Shown: one piece after another, positions 11,780 through 25,161 of the stretch
Position numbering within the stretch: position 1 is the first letter of the stretch
Layout: every line of letters begins with the position of its first letter
Assembly: GCA_023614405.1 (NCBI GenBank)
Contig: CM042685.1
Coordinates: 92,556,684-92,620,683 of the forward strand
Direction: 5' to 3'
Length of the DNA: 64,000 bases
From: Avena insularis
Taxonomy: Eukaryota; Streptophyta; Magnoliopsida; Poales; Poaceae
The notes under the pieces: generated by a model
Told to the model about the DNA's origin: nothing
The model's input: the letters and a program-made list of their open reading frames with translations, nothing else
The model's database searches: none
Position numbers and translations under genes: made by a program

Positions 11780-14700
11780 TTTAACACCCTCGGATCGACA
11801 CTATGCAAGTTTTATCGATTCCCGCCAAAACTGCATAGAAACTATTCAAAGGTGCCCACCAGGTACTTGCATGCGGGTGAAAAATGGAGTAATGTCATTA
11901 CATAATAGTCTATGATGGAACCCATAGAATAGATATATAAAACAATGACTCCATGAGTCAAATATACATATATAAAATACAAAGATCCAAATAAACTTGA
12001 AAACGATATGCATCCGAGTACGGATAAGATGAAAATTGGGCTAAGAGCCCTGAAGAATAACCAATGGCATCCATAACCCTGACTAGGCCAAGGCGGCAAG
12101 GTAACCCTACTAACGGCATCGATCTCAAAACCTTCTTAAACAAAAGGGGTGCCGAGAAAGGGAAAAGTAAAAAGAGAGCGGTCAGTACTGAGGCCAGTAC
12201 ATGGCGAGTCTTAGAATTCGGCGGTCCTCGCCTACATAGGTATGGTGGACTGAAGCGGCAGCGCATCGCGCATTAAACAACCTATAGAGACTCGAGGCAA
12301 CTCTCGGCTATCAGAAAGAGATAAGAATGACCTATTCGGAACCAAGATGATACTACCACCAAACATACCCATCCTGGTATCTCCCCCTCGAGACTAAACA
12401 AGGAAGTTCATCCAAGGAAACTTAGACGGTTAGCAGTTTAATCCATTCATTCCATGGTGGTTATCCAACTTACTAGTCATATCGGATACAAGTCATATTA
12501 TAACAGTAAACTTTAGTTATAGTTGTCTATGATCGAGAACTCAGCTCCAAGTCGTCCATAACCACAAACACGACTTTTCTAAAAGATTTAACCCTACAGG
12601 GGTGTACCAAAGTTTCCACACACACCTACACCCTTATTGTCAGATCAGGTAGGTACAAGATCACAAAACATACACCCAATGGTATGTCGACGGGGTTTCA
12701 GACACGAAGTTTCCCAGACCCAAAGCAAGCACATGGGGGCCACCCCACTAAGCTACCCGCAACGAAGTCGGCCGGTCTCCGAAACGGACATAGGGTTTGT
12801 GTCGACGGCTGTAAAGGACCGGGGAACCCGAAAGTGTGATTGGGCTTGTTGATATAGCAAAAACGTATCACGGGGTTCCTAAACAGTACATGCGCTCCAC
12901 ACGCAATAGTAAATAAAGCAGTAAAGCATGGAATAAGTACATGATAGTAATAAATCCCCAAACTAGTTCGTGGCCCTCAGTATAGTAATTTTAAATCATG
13001 TACTAAATCTATGGGGGTGCCCACACACCCCACCTATGGTTAGCATGCTCGATCTTGGAACAGGTGTCAAGAACTCGGGTTCTAGGTGGACACAAGTGGG
13101 CGGTTAAAAACCAAATATTGTCTATTACCCACCGGTGCCTCTACATTATTTACCTTCTTTAAATATTAGTTATTAAACTATAATTAAATCCATGATCATC
13201 TCAACCATTAAGCATGTTCCAACCACCCAACAACGGTGGAACATCGACGACACGAAGCAGCACCTGAGCAAGCAACTACGACTCGCAAGGCCGGCTATGT
13301 ACCAAACAACGGGTAATAGGAGGTGTCCACGGAAATATAGAGGCTGTAAGGGATATCGCGGGTATGAAAACTAAAGCATCGCATCACATATAGCAATAGA
13401 TCAACAGGAGGAAATAAACTCTATAAAATTAAGATAGGTATAAAGGGGGAGAATGCTCGCCTGTGAAACACTGTCGAAGGTTCATCCGAAGAACGGGCGC
13501 CACTCGCATCAACTCATCGGCCTAATCTGTGAAGAAGCAATGCACTAAAAGAAACACCGGATGCATTATTTAATACTACAGTAGAAGGGGCATGATGCAT
13601 ATATGATGCATGACATGGCGAAGGTGCGATGCAATTAGGAAATATTAAGCGGTACCGGGGTCCCCATAATTAATTAGTTGGTTCATGTTGTTTAGATACC
13701 CTGGAATTTAAAATTTGTCTTAACAAGGCAAAATATGTCATCGGTTTGCTACCCAAATTTAAATGGAGCCAATATAAGACTAGAAAACCTCTCATGTGGT
13801 CTCCATATTTAATTATTAGGTGAGTCGGCAAAATACCCCCAAACAAATGATTATGTATGCGACCATGAACAATTTATATGAGACAAGATGTATGTGTAAT
13901 TGATAAAAATAGGGGCTCATAAAAGGGGAACACATGACGGTTCGACAAAATTGGGTTCAATGTGGTTCTGGTTTGTTCTCGCCGGGATCGGTCTTCAAAT
14001 CCGGGACCTTGACGTCCGTGAAGAGAACCTCGACGATCTGGATTGGTCTTCGGGTACGAAACGAGGCCTTGAGTGGCACCATGTGCATTCCTTGAAACCA
14101 TCGGCATCGTGCCGGTCTTTACGACAGGACGGTCTTTTCGGGATCCTCGGTTTCATGCGGCCTCTAACGGCGAACTTGTCGATACAGTCATGTTTGGTGG
14201 TCGCGAGCGTCTTTGTGGTACTTGGGTCTATGGAAGGTCCCAGTGATGCTAAACTTGTGTCGAACATGCTACAGACGAGCACTTCACTGCCAAAGAGCAA
14301 CCATACATTGCAAGGATCAAACAGAGGAAGCCTCCCAGTGACCAAAGAAAGATGGAAAGTAGCAGAGCATGGCTATCAACATGCAGACCAAAGGATACGA
14401 GGCCAAGCGAGTATCAACTTACAGGCTTTGGTCGAATAGAGAACTCGTAGAGACGGTGCTAGCATCGGTGCCTTGCATACTGCAGTGGCGGCGGAAGCCA
14501 GAGGGCGGAGGCGCTCAGGCCGGCGAGGGAGCTCGGGAAGGTCGAGTGGTGGCGCACGAAGTTGCTGGGATAGGGTAGGGGCGACAAGCTAGGCGCGACT
14601 ATGACTCCTGGAGGATGTCGTGCTGCAGGGACCCGGCGATGTAGAGGAAGACAGGGCCAGAGGAGCCAGAGGATGTGTCACCTCTTGAGGTTGCGAGGCC

Positions 14701-16112
14701 TCGCGTGGGAGGAGCAGGCTGGATCCGTTGGCGTCAATGGCGCAGTATGCAGATGCTGGGATAAGCGGCAGCGGCGGAGGGCACTGGAGAGTGATTCCAG
14801 TGAGGAGGGGAACCAAGGCGGTGCTTGGTGCAGGGGTGTAGAGGTAGGGCCCGGTGACGCGGGGTTTTGCAAGGCGGGGCCAGAGGCAGCTTGAGCAGAC
14901 GGCGACGATGTTCGGTGCATCGAGAGATGGAGGCCGAACAGGGAGAATAGGGGCGGCGCTCGGGCGGTTAGGGGCGGGGTCAGCGGAGGAAGCGGGGGAC
15001 GCGAGCAGGATGCCGCGACGAGGGGGAGGAAGGATGCATCAGGGAGGCGGTGACCGGTGGCGGGACCATGGGCCTGAGGCCAGGCCGGTTGAAGGGAGGT
15101 GGAGGAGGCCGAAGTCGTCAGAGGGGCAGCGAAGGGGGCTCCTGGTGGCGGCGGTTGACGATGGGGAGGAAGGAGAGTGTCAGGGAGAGAGAGGTGCGGT
15201 ATAGGAGCATGGTCAGTTGGGTGGGTCCGCGCAGGATCGAGGGAACCAGGATGTGGGTCCAGGTTACCCATGGAAGGTGGGGTGTTGGGGTTTGCGGGGC
15301 GTGTCTGGCGGGGTTGGGGATTGCGCGCTAGCATGCGACGCACGATGCACACAGCATGAGCGGGCTTGTAGGGTGGGGCCAGGAGATCACGGGCGGGTGC
15401 GCTGGTGGTTCCTGGTGTGTTGGGTGGAACCGATGCGGTGTGCGGGAGGTGTACGCGGGTTGAGTGCGTGACAGGGTGTGGCGGCATGGTGTGGGGAGTG
15501 GTTGTTGGGTGGAAGGAGTAGGTGAGGATTAGGGCTAGATGGAAAATAGGGTTAGGGTTATGGGGCAAGTGGGGATTACGGTTTGCTAACTGCATGGGTT
15601 TTGAGTCGGGCCTGTCGGGGTGGGGTGGCTGTATTGTGTACAGGAAAGTGTAAGTGCGTGTGGGAGTGTGTGTGTGTGATGTTTACCACGGGGCAGAGTT
15701 GGGTTGGCATGCGTGTGGGAGTTGGTGTGGCAGGGTGTGGCGGCGGGTGGGATAGAGGGTTGCGGCTGGGTAGAATTAGGGTTAGGTTTGAGGGTAGTCT
15801 AGGGTTGTGGTGGTAGTGGGCTGGGTGGCGTCCGGTTGGGCCTTCGGGCCTGGCCGTTAGCTTCCTGGCCCCTCACAGAATATTTTATTTATTTTTATAT
15901 TTTATAAAAGCTTTCACAAATAGTTTTAGATAAATAAGGATATCCAGAAACACCGGTATTTTATATTTGAAAAAAGGAGTGGAATAATTTAGTAAACAAA
16001 ATAAGGTTTTTAGTAAAATATTTTTAGTCAAATAGATGCATGATAATGTCATGATGATGCACATAATAAAACAATAGAGATTTTCTAGTAGTAGTTTTCC
16101 GAGGGTTCTACA
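11780..16112 (-). repeat. Left LTR (3' LTR) of the second element
   Basis: The 4,333-base LTR ends in GGGTTCTACA on the plus strand and pairs with 33033-37809. It contains a strongly GC-rich segment (about 14450-15870) that yields long but compositionally biased frames on both strands, including one of 305 codons on the minus strand (14678-15595). The segment 15000-15745 is missing from the partner LTR. A GTAC-type inverted repeat lies at 12183-12200. Confidence 0.88.
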
Positions 16113-16966
16113 ATTCGACACTACTAACAATGGTTCTCTCCCTCGAGATCCGCCTCATGGTATGGGTAAGAGGTTGACGATCTAAATGTTCTTGCTTCAA
16201 GTAGATCCCCGTGACACCACTAACAACGTTTATTTCTTCATGTTAAACACGGCAACACCACCAGCAAGAGGGTGTTGCTTACATTCGTCGAGAGAACACT
16301 TCGGGGAAACAAATATGAAGGTAAAGGTATGAAAATGGTATGGACACCTCTAACTTCTATGGAAGGAGTAAACCTGCTTGATTCACCGATTCAATGTACA
16401 AGAGCGAATGATAAGAGTAGTCGGATGGTGAGCAATCCATCGCGCACCCAAAGCATTACTCTACACAGGAATCGGGGAATTATGCAACCAGCTCTCGAAA
16501 TCGGACTGAAGATCTTGATAATCGAGGTTCAGAAACAAAAGAATGATGTAGGCTCTTCATCGTATCTGATGTAGATGACGTCATCACGAAGGAGAACACC
16601 GGAAGATATAAAGAAAAAAATTAGTGAAATTTTGGTTCACTAAAACATACAACAGATGAAAGATTCATCAGATAGCATGAATGCTAGATGTTGAAGCACC
16701 ATTACAAAAAGGACGGAAGCAAAACCCTGAAGGTACGACAAAAACCCAATCACGAGAATTCCTGGAATCGAAGAAAAGGTAAGAGAGTGGATTTAAAAAC
16801 ATAGAGATAAGAGGAGAATAGTAGAGGGGTTAGTAGTAGCAGCAGACCTAATCAAATATATCCAACCAATTTTCCAAAATAGTTTTGACACTCTACAACG
16901 TCTATTAGCTAGGTTATCCTATAGGCTGGACCAGTGGGTATTGCAACTGCTGGGCTCTGATACCAC
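16113..16966 (-). other. Internal region of the second element, non-coding
   Basis: The 854 bases between the left LTR and the inserted Copia LTR hold a reversed PBS at the right end and no conserved protein. A 100-codon frame at 16272-16574 (+) has no recognisable motif and runs against the inferred transcription direction. The region next to 16112 has a purine-rich stretch on the minus strand (GAGGGAGAGAACC) that may be a displaced polypurine tract. Confidence 0.6.
16952..16965 (-). other. Primer-binding site (tRNA-Met) of the second element, reversed
   Basis: On the minus strand this reads TGGTATCAGAGCCC. It should sit next to the end of the right-hand LTR at 33033 but is now separated from it by the inserted Copia LTR. 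Confidence 0.8.
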
Positions 16967-17556
16967 TGTTGAAGGGAATATGCCCGAGAGGCAATAATAA
17001 AGTGGTTATTATCGTATTCCTTGTTTATGATAAATGTTTATTTTACATGCTATAATTGTATTAATATGGAAACGTTAATACATGTGTGTTTAATAAACAA
17101 ACAAAAAGTTCCTAGTCATGCTTTTCTCATAAACTAGCTCGTTGATTAACAAGATGATCAAGGTTTCCTGATCATGGACATTGGATGTTGTTAATAACAA
17201 GGTCACAAAATTAGTGTAATGGTGTGATGATCATTCATCCGAAGTATAGTATTACGATCAAAGTCATTGAGTTTATATTGCTATAACAACTTATGAAGTG
17301 ATCCTAATCCTTAGACCACGAGATCATGTCAATCACTAACACCGGAAGAGTTTCTTGATAACATTAAACGTCACACCGTAACAGGGTGATTATAAAGATG
17401 GGTTCAGAAATACTAAAGTGTTATGTTGAGGCCCATGGATCGAGAGTGGAATTTTTTCATCCCGATGACGTATAGATATGCTCTGGGCCCTCTCGGTGAT
17501 ATCACATTGATTAGTTTGCAAGCAAGTGATTTGATCACTAGAAAGTTATATCACAT
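16967..17556 (+). mobile_element. Copia-like LTR, first segment
   Basis: TGTTGAAGGGAATATGCCC, the GAGGCAATAATAAAG stretch and the following sequence resemble the start of BARE/Angela-type Copia LTRs. The LTR is broken at 17556 by the LARD-like element and continues at 31979. Together the two parts make about 1.64 kb, close to the usual size for such LTRs. No second Copia LTR or Copia coding region is present, so it is a solo or remnant LTR. Confidence 0.8.
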
Positions 17557-20500
17557 GTAACATCCCAATTTCAGCAACCCTGATTAAATGTCTAGAAGGC
17601 AAAAATCAGGGGGAACAAAAACCTTTTCTTGCATTGTGTGATTACTGTTTGCTTATGCTCAAGCAACTGCTTGTATGTTAGGTAATATACTCCTCCTCTC
17701 AACACTAGCTTACAAAAACTATTTTGCAAAAGAGAGGTCTTGGCTCATCTTTCATATTCTCAAATGTTCTGGCATTTCAAAAACCTGAGCCAAGATGACC
17801 TTGACACAACCAAATACTTTAATAGCTTCTATTGCCAAAACTATGGAGACATATATATATACTCTCCTTATGTTTTCCAGACAGAACCTTTAACTACCCT
17901 CATTTCTAGGTTTCCAAAACTTTATTAAAAACCTTTTTATCTCAATCTTGGTAGTAATACCAATATGATCCTTATCTTACCTCGAAGAAAAACCCCTTTC
18001 AACATACCCATCCTTACCTCAAGCTAGACTTGATGGTAACCCTAGTAGTAGTTAGATAAGAAATAAGATGAATTGCCTCAATCTGCTATTTGATGAATTA
18101 CCCTGATCTGCTGATTGCCTTGTTTGCTTAGGATCTAGAAAGAGCTAATATAGTAGCTCGTCCTCTTAGGACCCAAATCCTTGCGTTGGGATCATCAATC
18201 TCAAGCTAAGAATCTAAGTCTAGATCTATCCTAAGCCACTCAAGTGATCAACTTCCCTCATGATCAGACCAGCCCAAGGATAACCCCTTTGGATGTTTCC
18301 CAACTCATCAGATCCCCAAAGCTAAGCTTGAATCCCATCTACTTGGTTAGTACCTTAACATCCACCCCTTAATGGATAGGATAAACTCTTTCCATACTCT
18401 CCAAAATCATTTACACTTGCCCTCTAGTCAAAATCTCCAAACCTGCCAAAATGGCTAAGTCTAGAGTTACTTATCCGGATACCATTCTTGGAACTCCACC
18501 TCTTCAAACCTATGTGCATTATTGAAAATGCACTTGAACCATCTTGTAGTACATCTTTAGTACTACCAAGGCCCACTCTTTCCCTTGGCTAAGACATTCT
18601 AATTCCCACTCATTCATGATGGTTTTGTAGTCAAGATAATAATCTTTTCTACAAATCTTATCATCTTGCCTACTTTGGCAGAAGCTCACATCTATATGCC
18701 ACCTTTCCTTGACCCACTCTTTGCATGGTTAGGACGTACTAACCATGGCCTCGCAACCCCCACTTCACTTGTTTCCATTGGAACCTTGTGCTTTCTGAGC
18801 CCCCATGGTTTAGGAGACTACATGATGTATCTGCTATGGCAGCCTTATTTTCAACAAAGTTTGCCATCACATATAGATCACCTTAGATCCAACCAAGCCC
18901 AACTCTTGCTTCCATGATCATCTACATGACATGGTCTATCCATCCATATACCCCTTGTACCAAGGTGAGCTCTGAGCTCCCTAATCCAACCCTATTTAGA
19001 GGGCATTAGAATAACAAAACCCTAGATCCTCCAAGTATCTAGTTTCCACCCTTTGCACCACTTTTCTTCAAAACCAAGGTTGATATTGATGCCTACATCA
19101 AGTATACATCATCTACCTTGGATATAAGCATCCCCAAATAATTCCCACAATTATTTGTATTTTTAAACTATTTAATTCCCTTTATTTCCCAAATTCCCCA
19201 AATCCTTGTCTTCAAAGACAAGTTTGTTTTTCTTCAAATAACATTGCCAACTTAAGGCACATTTGATGCCTACTTATCATATCCCATCCTCCCAACTCAA
19301 AACTATATATTTTTGAGATTCCTTATTATTTCTTTTTTCCCTTTTTCCTAAATGGCAGAAACAAGAAATAATGCCCCAAAAATACTCTTCCACCTCAATA
19401 AATCAAAAATAAAATTTTACAACATGTAATTTGGTATCTAGGATCATATCACATCAAAAACTAAGATTTCCCAATATAAAATTTCCATCTTTGCTTCCAT
19501 AATCTACTTCAGCACTCTTTGAAGAAGTGCATTTAAATGGGATTTTTATCATAAAAAATTTCTATTTAAATAAAGGTGATTATTTGATCCCATCTATCCA
19601 CCAGTACCATTTCCACACTTTGCCCGATGCAATTTTTGCAACTTCCTTCACAAGCATCAAATTGATCAACATTTTGCAAACCAAGCAAACATAATTCATA
19701 TCAAACCTAAACAAGCCCCAACCTTGTCAAGTACTACACTACAGCACCCACTACACTCTCTGGTCGAGTCACACTGTAGCATCTCTTGACACCTTGTCCT
19801 TTGTGTTTGTTCATGGGAGAGACAAAGGCCATGTCTTGTCCAAACCAGTTATTTACTCTCCCACAGCACCGCACCCCCTCTCTTCTCCAGGCACGACCAT
19901 TTTGACCACAGCACCCCCCAGCACCACCCCTAGCCACCAATGGGAAGCTCCCTCCCCATGACCATTTTTGAAATTTCATCCTTGCCCATAGGGTTTCGAA
20001 ATAAAAGGGCACAGGCCACCCCCAGCACACCCCTCGCCCTCATTTGCCCCCAGCAGCCTCCCCATAGCTCCCCCTCTCCCTCCTTCCTCTCCTCTGGCCA
20101 CAAGAACAAGAATGTCCATTTCGGCCATTAACTAGAGCAAGCTCGAAGTGCCCTCCTCCTTCCTCCCTTCGACCTCCATGTCACCACCAGGCCACCTCCT
20201 AACCCTACTCTACACCCCTGAGCTCCCTAGATCCTCTCTTGCCTTGCATGCTCCCCCAAGAGGAAGACCTACATCTCCCGGCCATTGCCAAGATCTGCTT
20301 GATGTGCTCTCCCCTCTCTGCATGTTAGATGTTCCTGACCCCCTGGACCTGCTGCATCTAACCCTACCTCCCTCTCTTCCATAGGAGCCCCGGACGGTGT
20401 CGCCGGCGAGCATCCGACGACTCCTCAACGCACCCCGCGCGAAGGCCATCACCTGTCGCCAAACCCTACCGTGCCGCCCATCCCCCGGGGTCGCCGGCTT

Positions 20501-23500
20501 GCGCCTCTTCGCCCTGGCTCATCTCAAGCGCCTGAGAAGCACCCTGGTGAGCTCCCTAACCTCCCTGTGCACCCTAGGGTTTCACCGCGGCATCCCTCGT
20601 CCTGAGGTTGAAGACCAGCGCCCGTCGTCGATCCCTCTTTTCGCCAACGGCCCAGATCCTCCAGTAACGGTTCGGCCTCCCCTCTCTCTGACTACCGGGT
20701 CCCGCCTGGTGGTGTTCGAACGTAGACCCCGCACAGGCCGCATCCCTCTTGGGCCGGATTCCCCTGGTGCGGCCTAGTAGCCAGCCGACCCCATCCCATT
20801 TCCTCCTATTCCTTTTTATAGTTTATTATAGATCTGCAGGATGCAGTTTGGTTTTAATTCAAACAACAATGTAAATTGCCCAAAAAAATTTGGCTAGCGT
20901 TTTTCACCAGTACCTAAGCCCATCCCCTATCATGCAGATCAAGATATACACCAAAATAATATATAGAATAATTATGATAAATAATCTCCCCATACCTGTC
21001 CAGAAGAATAATTAAATTCTCCAGAAAGTTTTACAACTCCAACTGGAGTAAATCCACTTGTTAAAGAAAGGTATAAACCATACTTTTCAATCCCCATAGG
21101 CCCCATACTCACTTTCATCCTAGATTACCAATGACAAAAATAACAAAATACAGCCACTTCTGCTTTATCAATTTCTCTAGGCCAAACCAAATGAGGTTTG
21201 GACCTAATTCCAACTCTCAGTAGACACACATAACCATACCCTACTAAATCCAGAAGTCCATAATTTTAGGAGCGTCTGTTCACTTTTAGTGAATTAAACT
21301 CTTCTATGCATGGTTAATTCACTAGCAAAATCACTACAGTAGCTTTGTAACTCCAAAAAGGTATATTCCAATTTCTACAGAAAGGTACTCTCAATACCTA
21401 GCATGTGTCCTTGGAATTAACTAAAAAGCTTCTAAAAATAAATCTGGTGAAAAAGACAAAACCCATCTAGTACTGACTTTGAGAATTTTTAAAGGGCAAT
21501 CTGATAACTATTTGGAGGAGATTCCAACTCCTATTGATTCATTCCATCAAATACTACTTAATCACCCAAGGAAATAATTTTTGGAACTCCGGAGAAGTTC
21601 TGGTGAATTATTTCCTAAAACTAGAACTTTAATCACTATAAAATCAATTATAAATCAAGGGAAATTGATAAAATAGTGAAACCACTTTTGTTGGCTTCAT
21701 ATTATCAATACCTATCTGATAGTATTAGTTTTACACAATGGTATCATACAGATCAAGACCTTGGTTAAAAACCCCTCTCTTAGGTATTTCCTAAACCATA
21801 AGTCCAAAGGGATCCTTTCCCACATGTCTCCAAATCCTTTACTAATCTCATCAAACCATCATCCCACATCCCACTGCCTCATATCATGAATCTATCCTTT
21901 ACTTATTGTATGGTTTGAAGCTTATATGCCTTGTATTGATTGTTGTATTGTTTGCTTGCATGTATGCTCGATAACGGCGATAGTTGCGACTATGTGACGC
22001 CGCGAAGAAGGAAGGATCGAGATATTCTTTTATTATTATTATTGGTTATCTGGTTACCTAACGCCGTCAAGGGACTTCTCGCTGGTCACATCCAAGCCAC
22101 CATTCCTGAACTCCTATATTGCCCTATTTCTATTTATCAACTATTTTACATCTCGTTTATAAATTGCATGATTACAAACATGGTTTGTTTAAAATAAAAA
22201 GACGTGAGTAACTTGGCTCCTCCAAGTTATGAATGAATGTCCATGGGACACCTACCCTATTTACACCTACCTTCACCTCTTATAACGAGGTTAGGATGAT
22301 TAGCATCTTCCCTCTTGGAACCCACGGATTTTCAATAATAAAACTATTTTGGGTTTTTACCCTACTACAATGTTTTCAAAATAAAACCCGTGGAAAGAGG
22401 CATCGTTTTTGAGGAAGTTTTACCAAACAAAAGATGAGGTGGATGAAGAGAAAGTCAAGCAACAGAAAGGAAGGGATGTTCTAAGACAATGTCCAAAACA
22501 ATTATATCCGTGCAACCACATTACCCCAGTCTCTGGGGATTAGCTCATAGTTTGTGGTCTTTAGCCGTGGCTGCTCTTACTCGCTAAAGGGGAGAAATCC
22601 CCTGAAATCCGGGCTACCTGTAAGGTAAGGCACTGGTGCAACAATTGGGTCTCTCGCGGATGGTATGCTTTTAGGTAGTACGGATGGAAGAATTATCACT
22701 ATTGCTACCGGTCAGGCTTCGGTCTGGAGGTAGGGGTCAGTACGAAAGGAAGGACCAGGGTCATAGTACCCCATACACGTATCGGAGAGATAAACCCAAA
22801 AGGAAAAGCCACCGTTGCTAGGGATCGACAAATGAAAAGTTCAAGTTTGATTATCTGAACCCCTGTCTACAGTGTGTAGAAGGCCGTGGTTTTATCCCGG
22901 CGGATGTATTGATTCTGGTGGGTAAAGTGCATAAACTCTGCAGAGTATAATCTATTCGAATAGCTGTGTCCATGGACAGGGACGGTTGGAATGTCAAGAT
23001 ATAGGAGTACCCTTTGGATAAGTTGAGATGAAATAAAGGATGTGACTTGGTCACGAGGAAAGATAAGAATAATATGGGTTTTGGCTAGAGATGGTGAATA
23101 AAGTTTTAAAAAGGGTTTTACAACAAAATGTTTTCCAAACCTTTTTAACAGGGATGTGTAGATGTCCGGATTTCCAAAAAGGATACATATTTCCAAAAAT
23201 TCTTTTTCAACAAAGATATAGAGATGCCATTGTTAGGTCTTTCAAAAACAACTATAGTATAGAGCTATCTCGCCACAGCCCTTCATTCATGTTTCTTCTT
23301 ACCCTTGTCTCGGTGGTTTGCGAGTACATTCAAAGTACTCACCGACAATGTCCCTAGCTATTTACTTCGCTAGGTTGCAAATGTTAAGAAGGATCAAAGG
23401 TGCTGACGTCTATGCGAGCTAGGCCGTCTTCCCAGTCAGTTGCATGTAGGTTAAGGCACGGGCTCTACGCTGAACACTTCTGCTAGTTGTATTGTAATCG

Positions 23501-23646
23501 CCATAATGGACATCTTGTAAGTTTGTACTCGATATTGTATGGATGATCTAATGATACTAGTCGGTTATGCTCACGGCTCACTGATCATGGGAACGTGAAT
23601 TGAATGCATAATGGGTATTCTCGGACCGTAAATCCGGGGTGCCACG
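17557..23646 (+). repeat. 5' LTR of the LARD-like element
   Basis: It pairs with 25920-31978 along its full length. The central GC-rich block (about 19990-20790) is probably promoter plus leader; frames there, such as 20397-20777, are disrupted in the partner. A short TAT-repeat tract lies at about 22026-22043 and the GTAC stem-loop at 23322-23340. The final base of the LTR appears changed (CACG instead of CACA). Confidence 0.9.
23322..23340. other. GTAC stem-loop, 5' LTR
   Basis: GAGTACATTCAAAGTACTC is an inverted repeat lying 306 bases before the LTR end. The same sequence lies at the same distance from the end of the 3' LTR (31654-31672). Confidence 0.6.
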
Positions 23647-23650
23647 GACA

Positions 23651-23663
23651 TGGTATCAGAGCC
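23651..23663 (+). other. Primer-binding site (tRNA-Met) of the LARD-like element
   Basis: TGGTATCAGAGCC lies four bases after the end of the 5' LTR. Confidence 0.9.
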
Positions 23664-24460
23664 ATCCTGACTGTAGGAGACCTTAGTTAGCATGGACATT
23701 AGACAGGACAACCCCTATTTAAGAAAATCCCGATTTTCGCAAAACTATTTCCTCAAAAGCTTTTCAAAAGAATGCTTATCTCATCTTTTCTAAATTAAAC
23801 AATTTGAAAATGAATTACTCTATATATCGTCTACTTCAAATGTTCTGTTTTCACAAAACAAAGTCCGACTCGGAGACTATGAAGACGAAAATCCTTAAAG
23901 GAGGAGATACTGAGACAAGCAAAGCAAAGGAGCTACCAACGACGACAGACTCTACAAGATCGCCCCACCAACGGAGTCCTTCATCGCCCCCAACCAAGTA
24001 CGACACCAATGACTAAAGACGGCAAGATAGAAGCTCAGACCTCGTAACGTCCATACCTAGGACTAGCATCACTAAGATAGGATTCCCCCTTACGGCGTGT
24101 AGTCACCCCCCTTAGTATTGTGGTATGCCGTCATGTGCATGTTTGATACTTGGAATGTGATTATTTGTCTGCTTAGGATCATATGATCCTAAAACTCTGA
24201 CCACCTTGCTGACATGTCCCGATTCTACCCCTCGAAACCTCCTAGCCGGAAAACTTCTCCTCAGCAGGATGACCACATAAGAAAACCTCGACAACCCCAA
24301 GCAAAAGCCTTTAAGGTCGAAAGATGGTGTCTTTCCACTCAACTCCCATAACCCCTCTCTACCTTCATTATCGTTGTTTAAACTACTAACTATAAACCCT
24401 ATTAGATTTACACCTACCTGTTTTATCTCATCCCTAAACCACAAACCCGCCTCCGTGCAG
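23664..24460 (+). other. Leader and upstream internal region of the LARD-like element
   Basis: No gag or pol motif was seen. A 70-codon frame at 23804-24016, rich in Lys, Ser and Thr, is short and unsupported, although related sequence is present in the second LARD-like copy near 59520 on the minus strand. The region ends in a pyrimidine-rich stretch and gtgcAG immediately before an ATG at 24461, which may be a splice acceptor. Confidence 0.45.
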
Positions 24461-25161
24461 ATGGAACCCATTGACGAAGCTTGGCTAAGCACAGGATTTC
24501 CCGTGCTCCTCTAGGACTCCCTGCAGCTTTGCGGATATACCCAACCTCCAAGCTTACAACTCCACAAAGGAGTGGACACCGGGCTATATCTAGGCCAAGT
24601 GACCATCCAACCAAAATATGGAGTTCCCAGAGAACCCATTCGTGCCACAGGATTCCGTATGCCAACCCCAGTGCTGGCCCTGCAAATGGCATCAAGAGAA
24701 GCCCTGTTCCGCATCCGGGATGTCCTTCCAGAAATGAGGCAGCCCACAACCTTCTATCTACCCATCAAAGGCAATATGGATTCATTCGGACAATCCCAAA
24801 CCCCCGCTTGACCTACCCTGCCCTGCAGCTGCAAGCCCGTTATAGCTACGCTGGAAATGAGCCCCTCACCATAGTTGTCGATGAATACCACCGCACCCAG
24901 ATGGAACTTCATCGCGTGCAAGGTATCCTGGATCGCAAAGAAGCCCTAGATGTCCAGCCAGGGAATCAAGACATAATCAAGGACCCAGAAGAAGCCTCCG
25001 GAAGAGGCATCCTCCAAGGAAGAAATAAGTGTGTAACCGCTCGGCAGTACCTCAAGAGGTTCAAGCCACCCCAATACCTCCAAGGATTCTCCACCCACCT
25101 CCCTGAAGCCAAAGAGGAAGCCAAAGAGGATTCTCCTAGATCGTCCGCAAGCGGCAACTAG
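24461..25161 (+). pseudogene. Decayed LARD-internal frame, retrotransposon-associated protein of unknown role
   Basis: From the ATG at 24461 a frame runs to a stop at 24811 with one in-frame stop near 24512. It includes LCGYTQPP, TGLYLGQV, ATGFRMPTPVLALQMASREA and TTFYLPIK segments. Coding character then shifts to another frame through 25161, with EYHRTQMELHRVQ and ILDRKEA, a likely coiled coil, followed by a charged Glu/Lys-rich tail. From memory, grass genomes carry many retrotransposon-linked predicted proteins with an LCGYxxPP motif followed by ATG and ASREAL segments, possibly a double-stranded-RNA-binding-like fold. That link is inference. It is not gag, protease, RT or integrase. It is the only coding-like segment of this element and could mark the autonomous ancestor. 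Confidence 0.5.

Noticed and set aside
13900..14439. 179-codon plus-strand frame
   Set aside because: It lies in the LTR of the second element, and the equivalent region of the other LTR (35007-35540) is broken into short frames. No protein motif was recognised.
14678..15595. 305-codon minus-strand frame, the longest in the window
   Set aside because: It is Pro/Ala/Ser-rich, lies wholly in the GC-rich part of an LTR, overlaps long frames on the other strand and is not preserved in the partner LTR. Composition alone explains it.
15540..15800. GGGTTAGGG-type stretches resembling telomere repeat
   Set aside because: Only one or two partial units occur, and the 15775 stretch is repeated at 37465 as part of the paired LTR; it is not a telomeric array.
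20397..20777. 126-codon frame in the LARD-like 5' LTR
   Set aside because: It sits in the GC-rich promoter-leader block; the 3' LTR copy around 28750-29150 is frameshifted and stops early.
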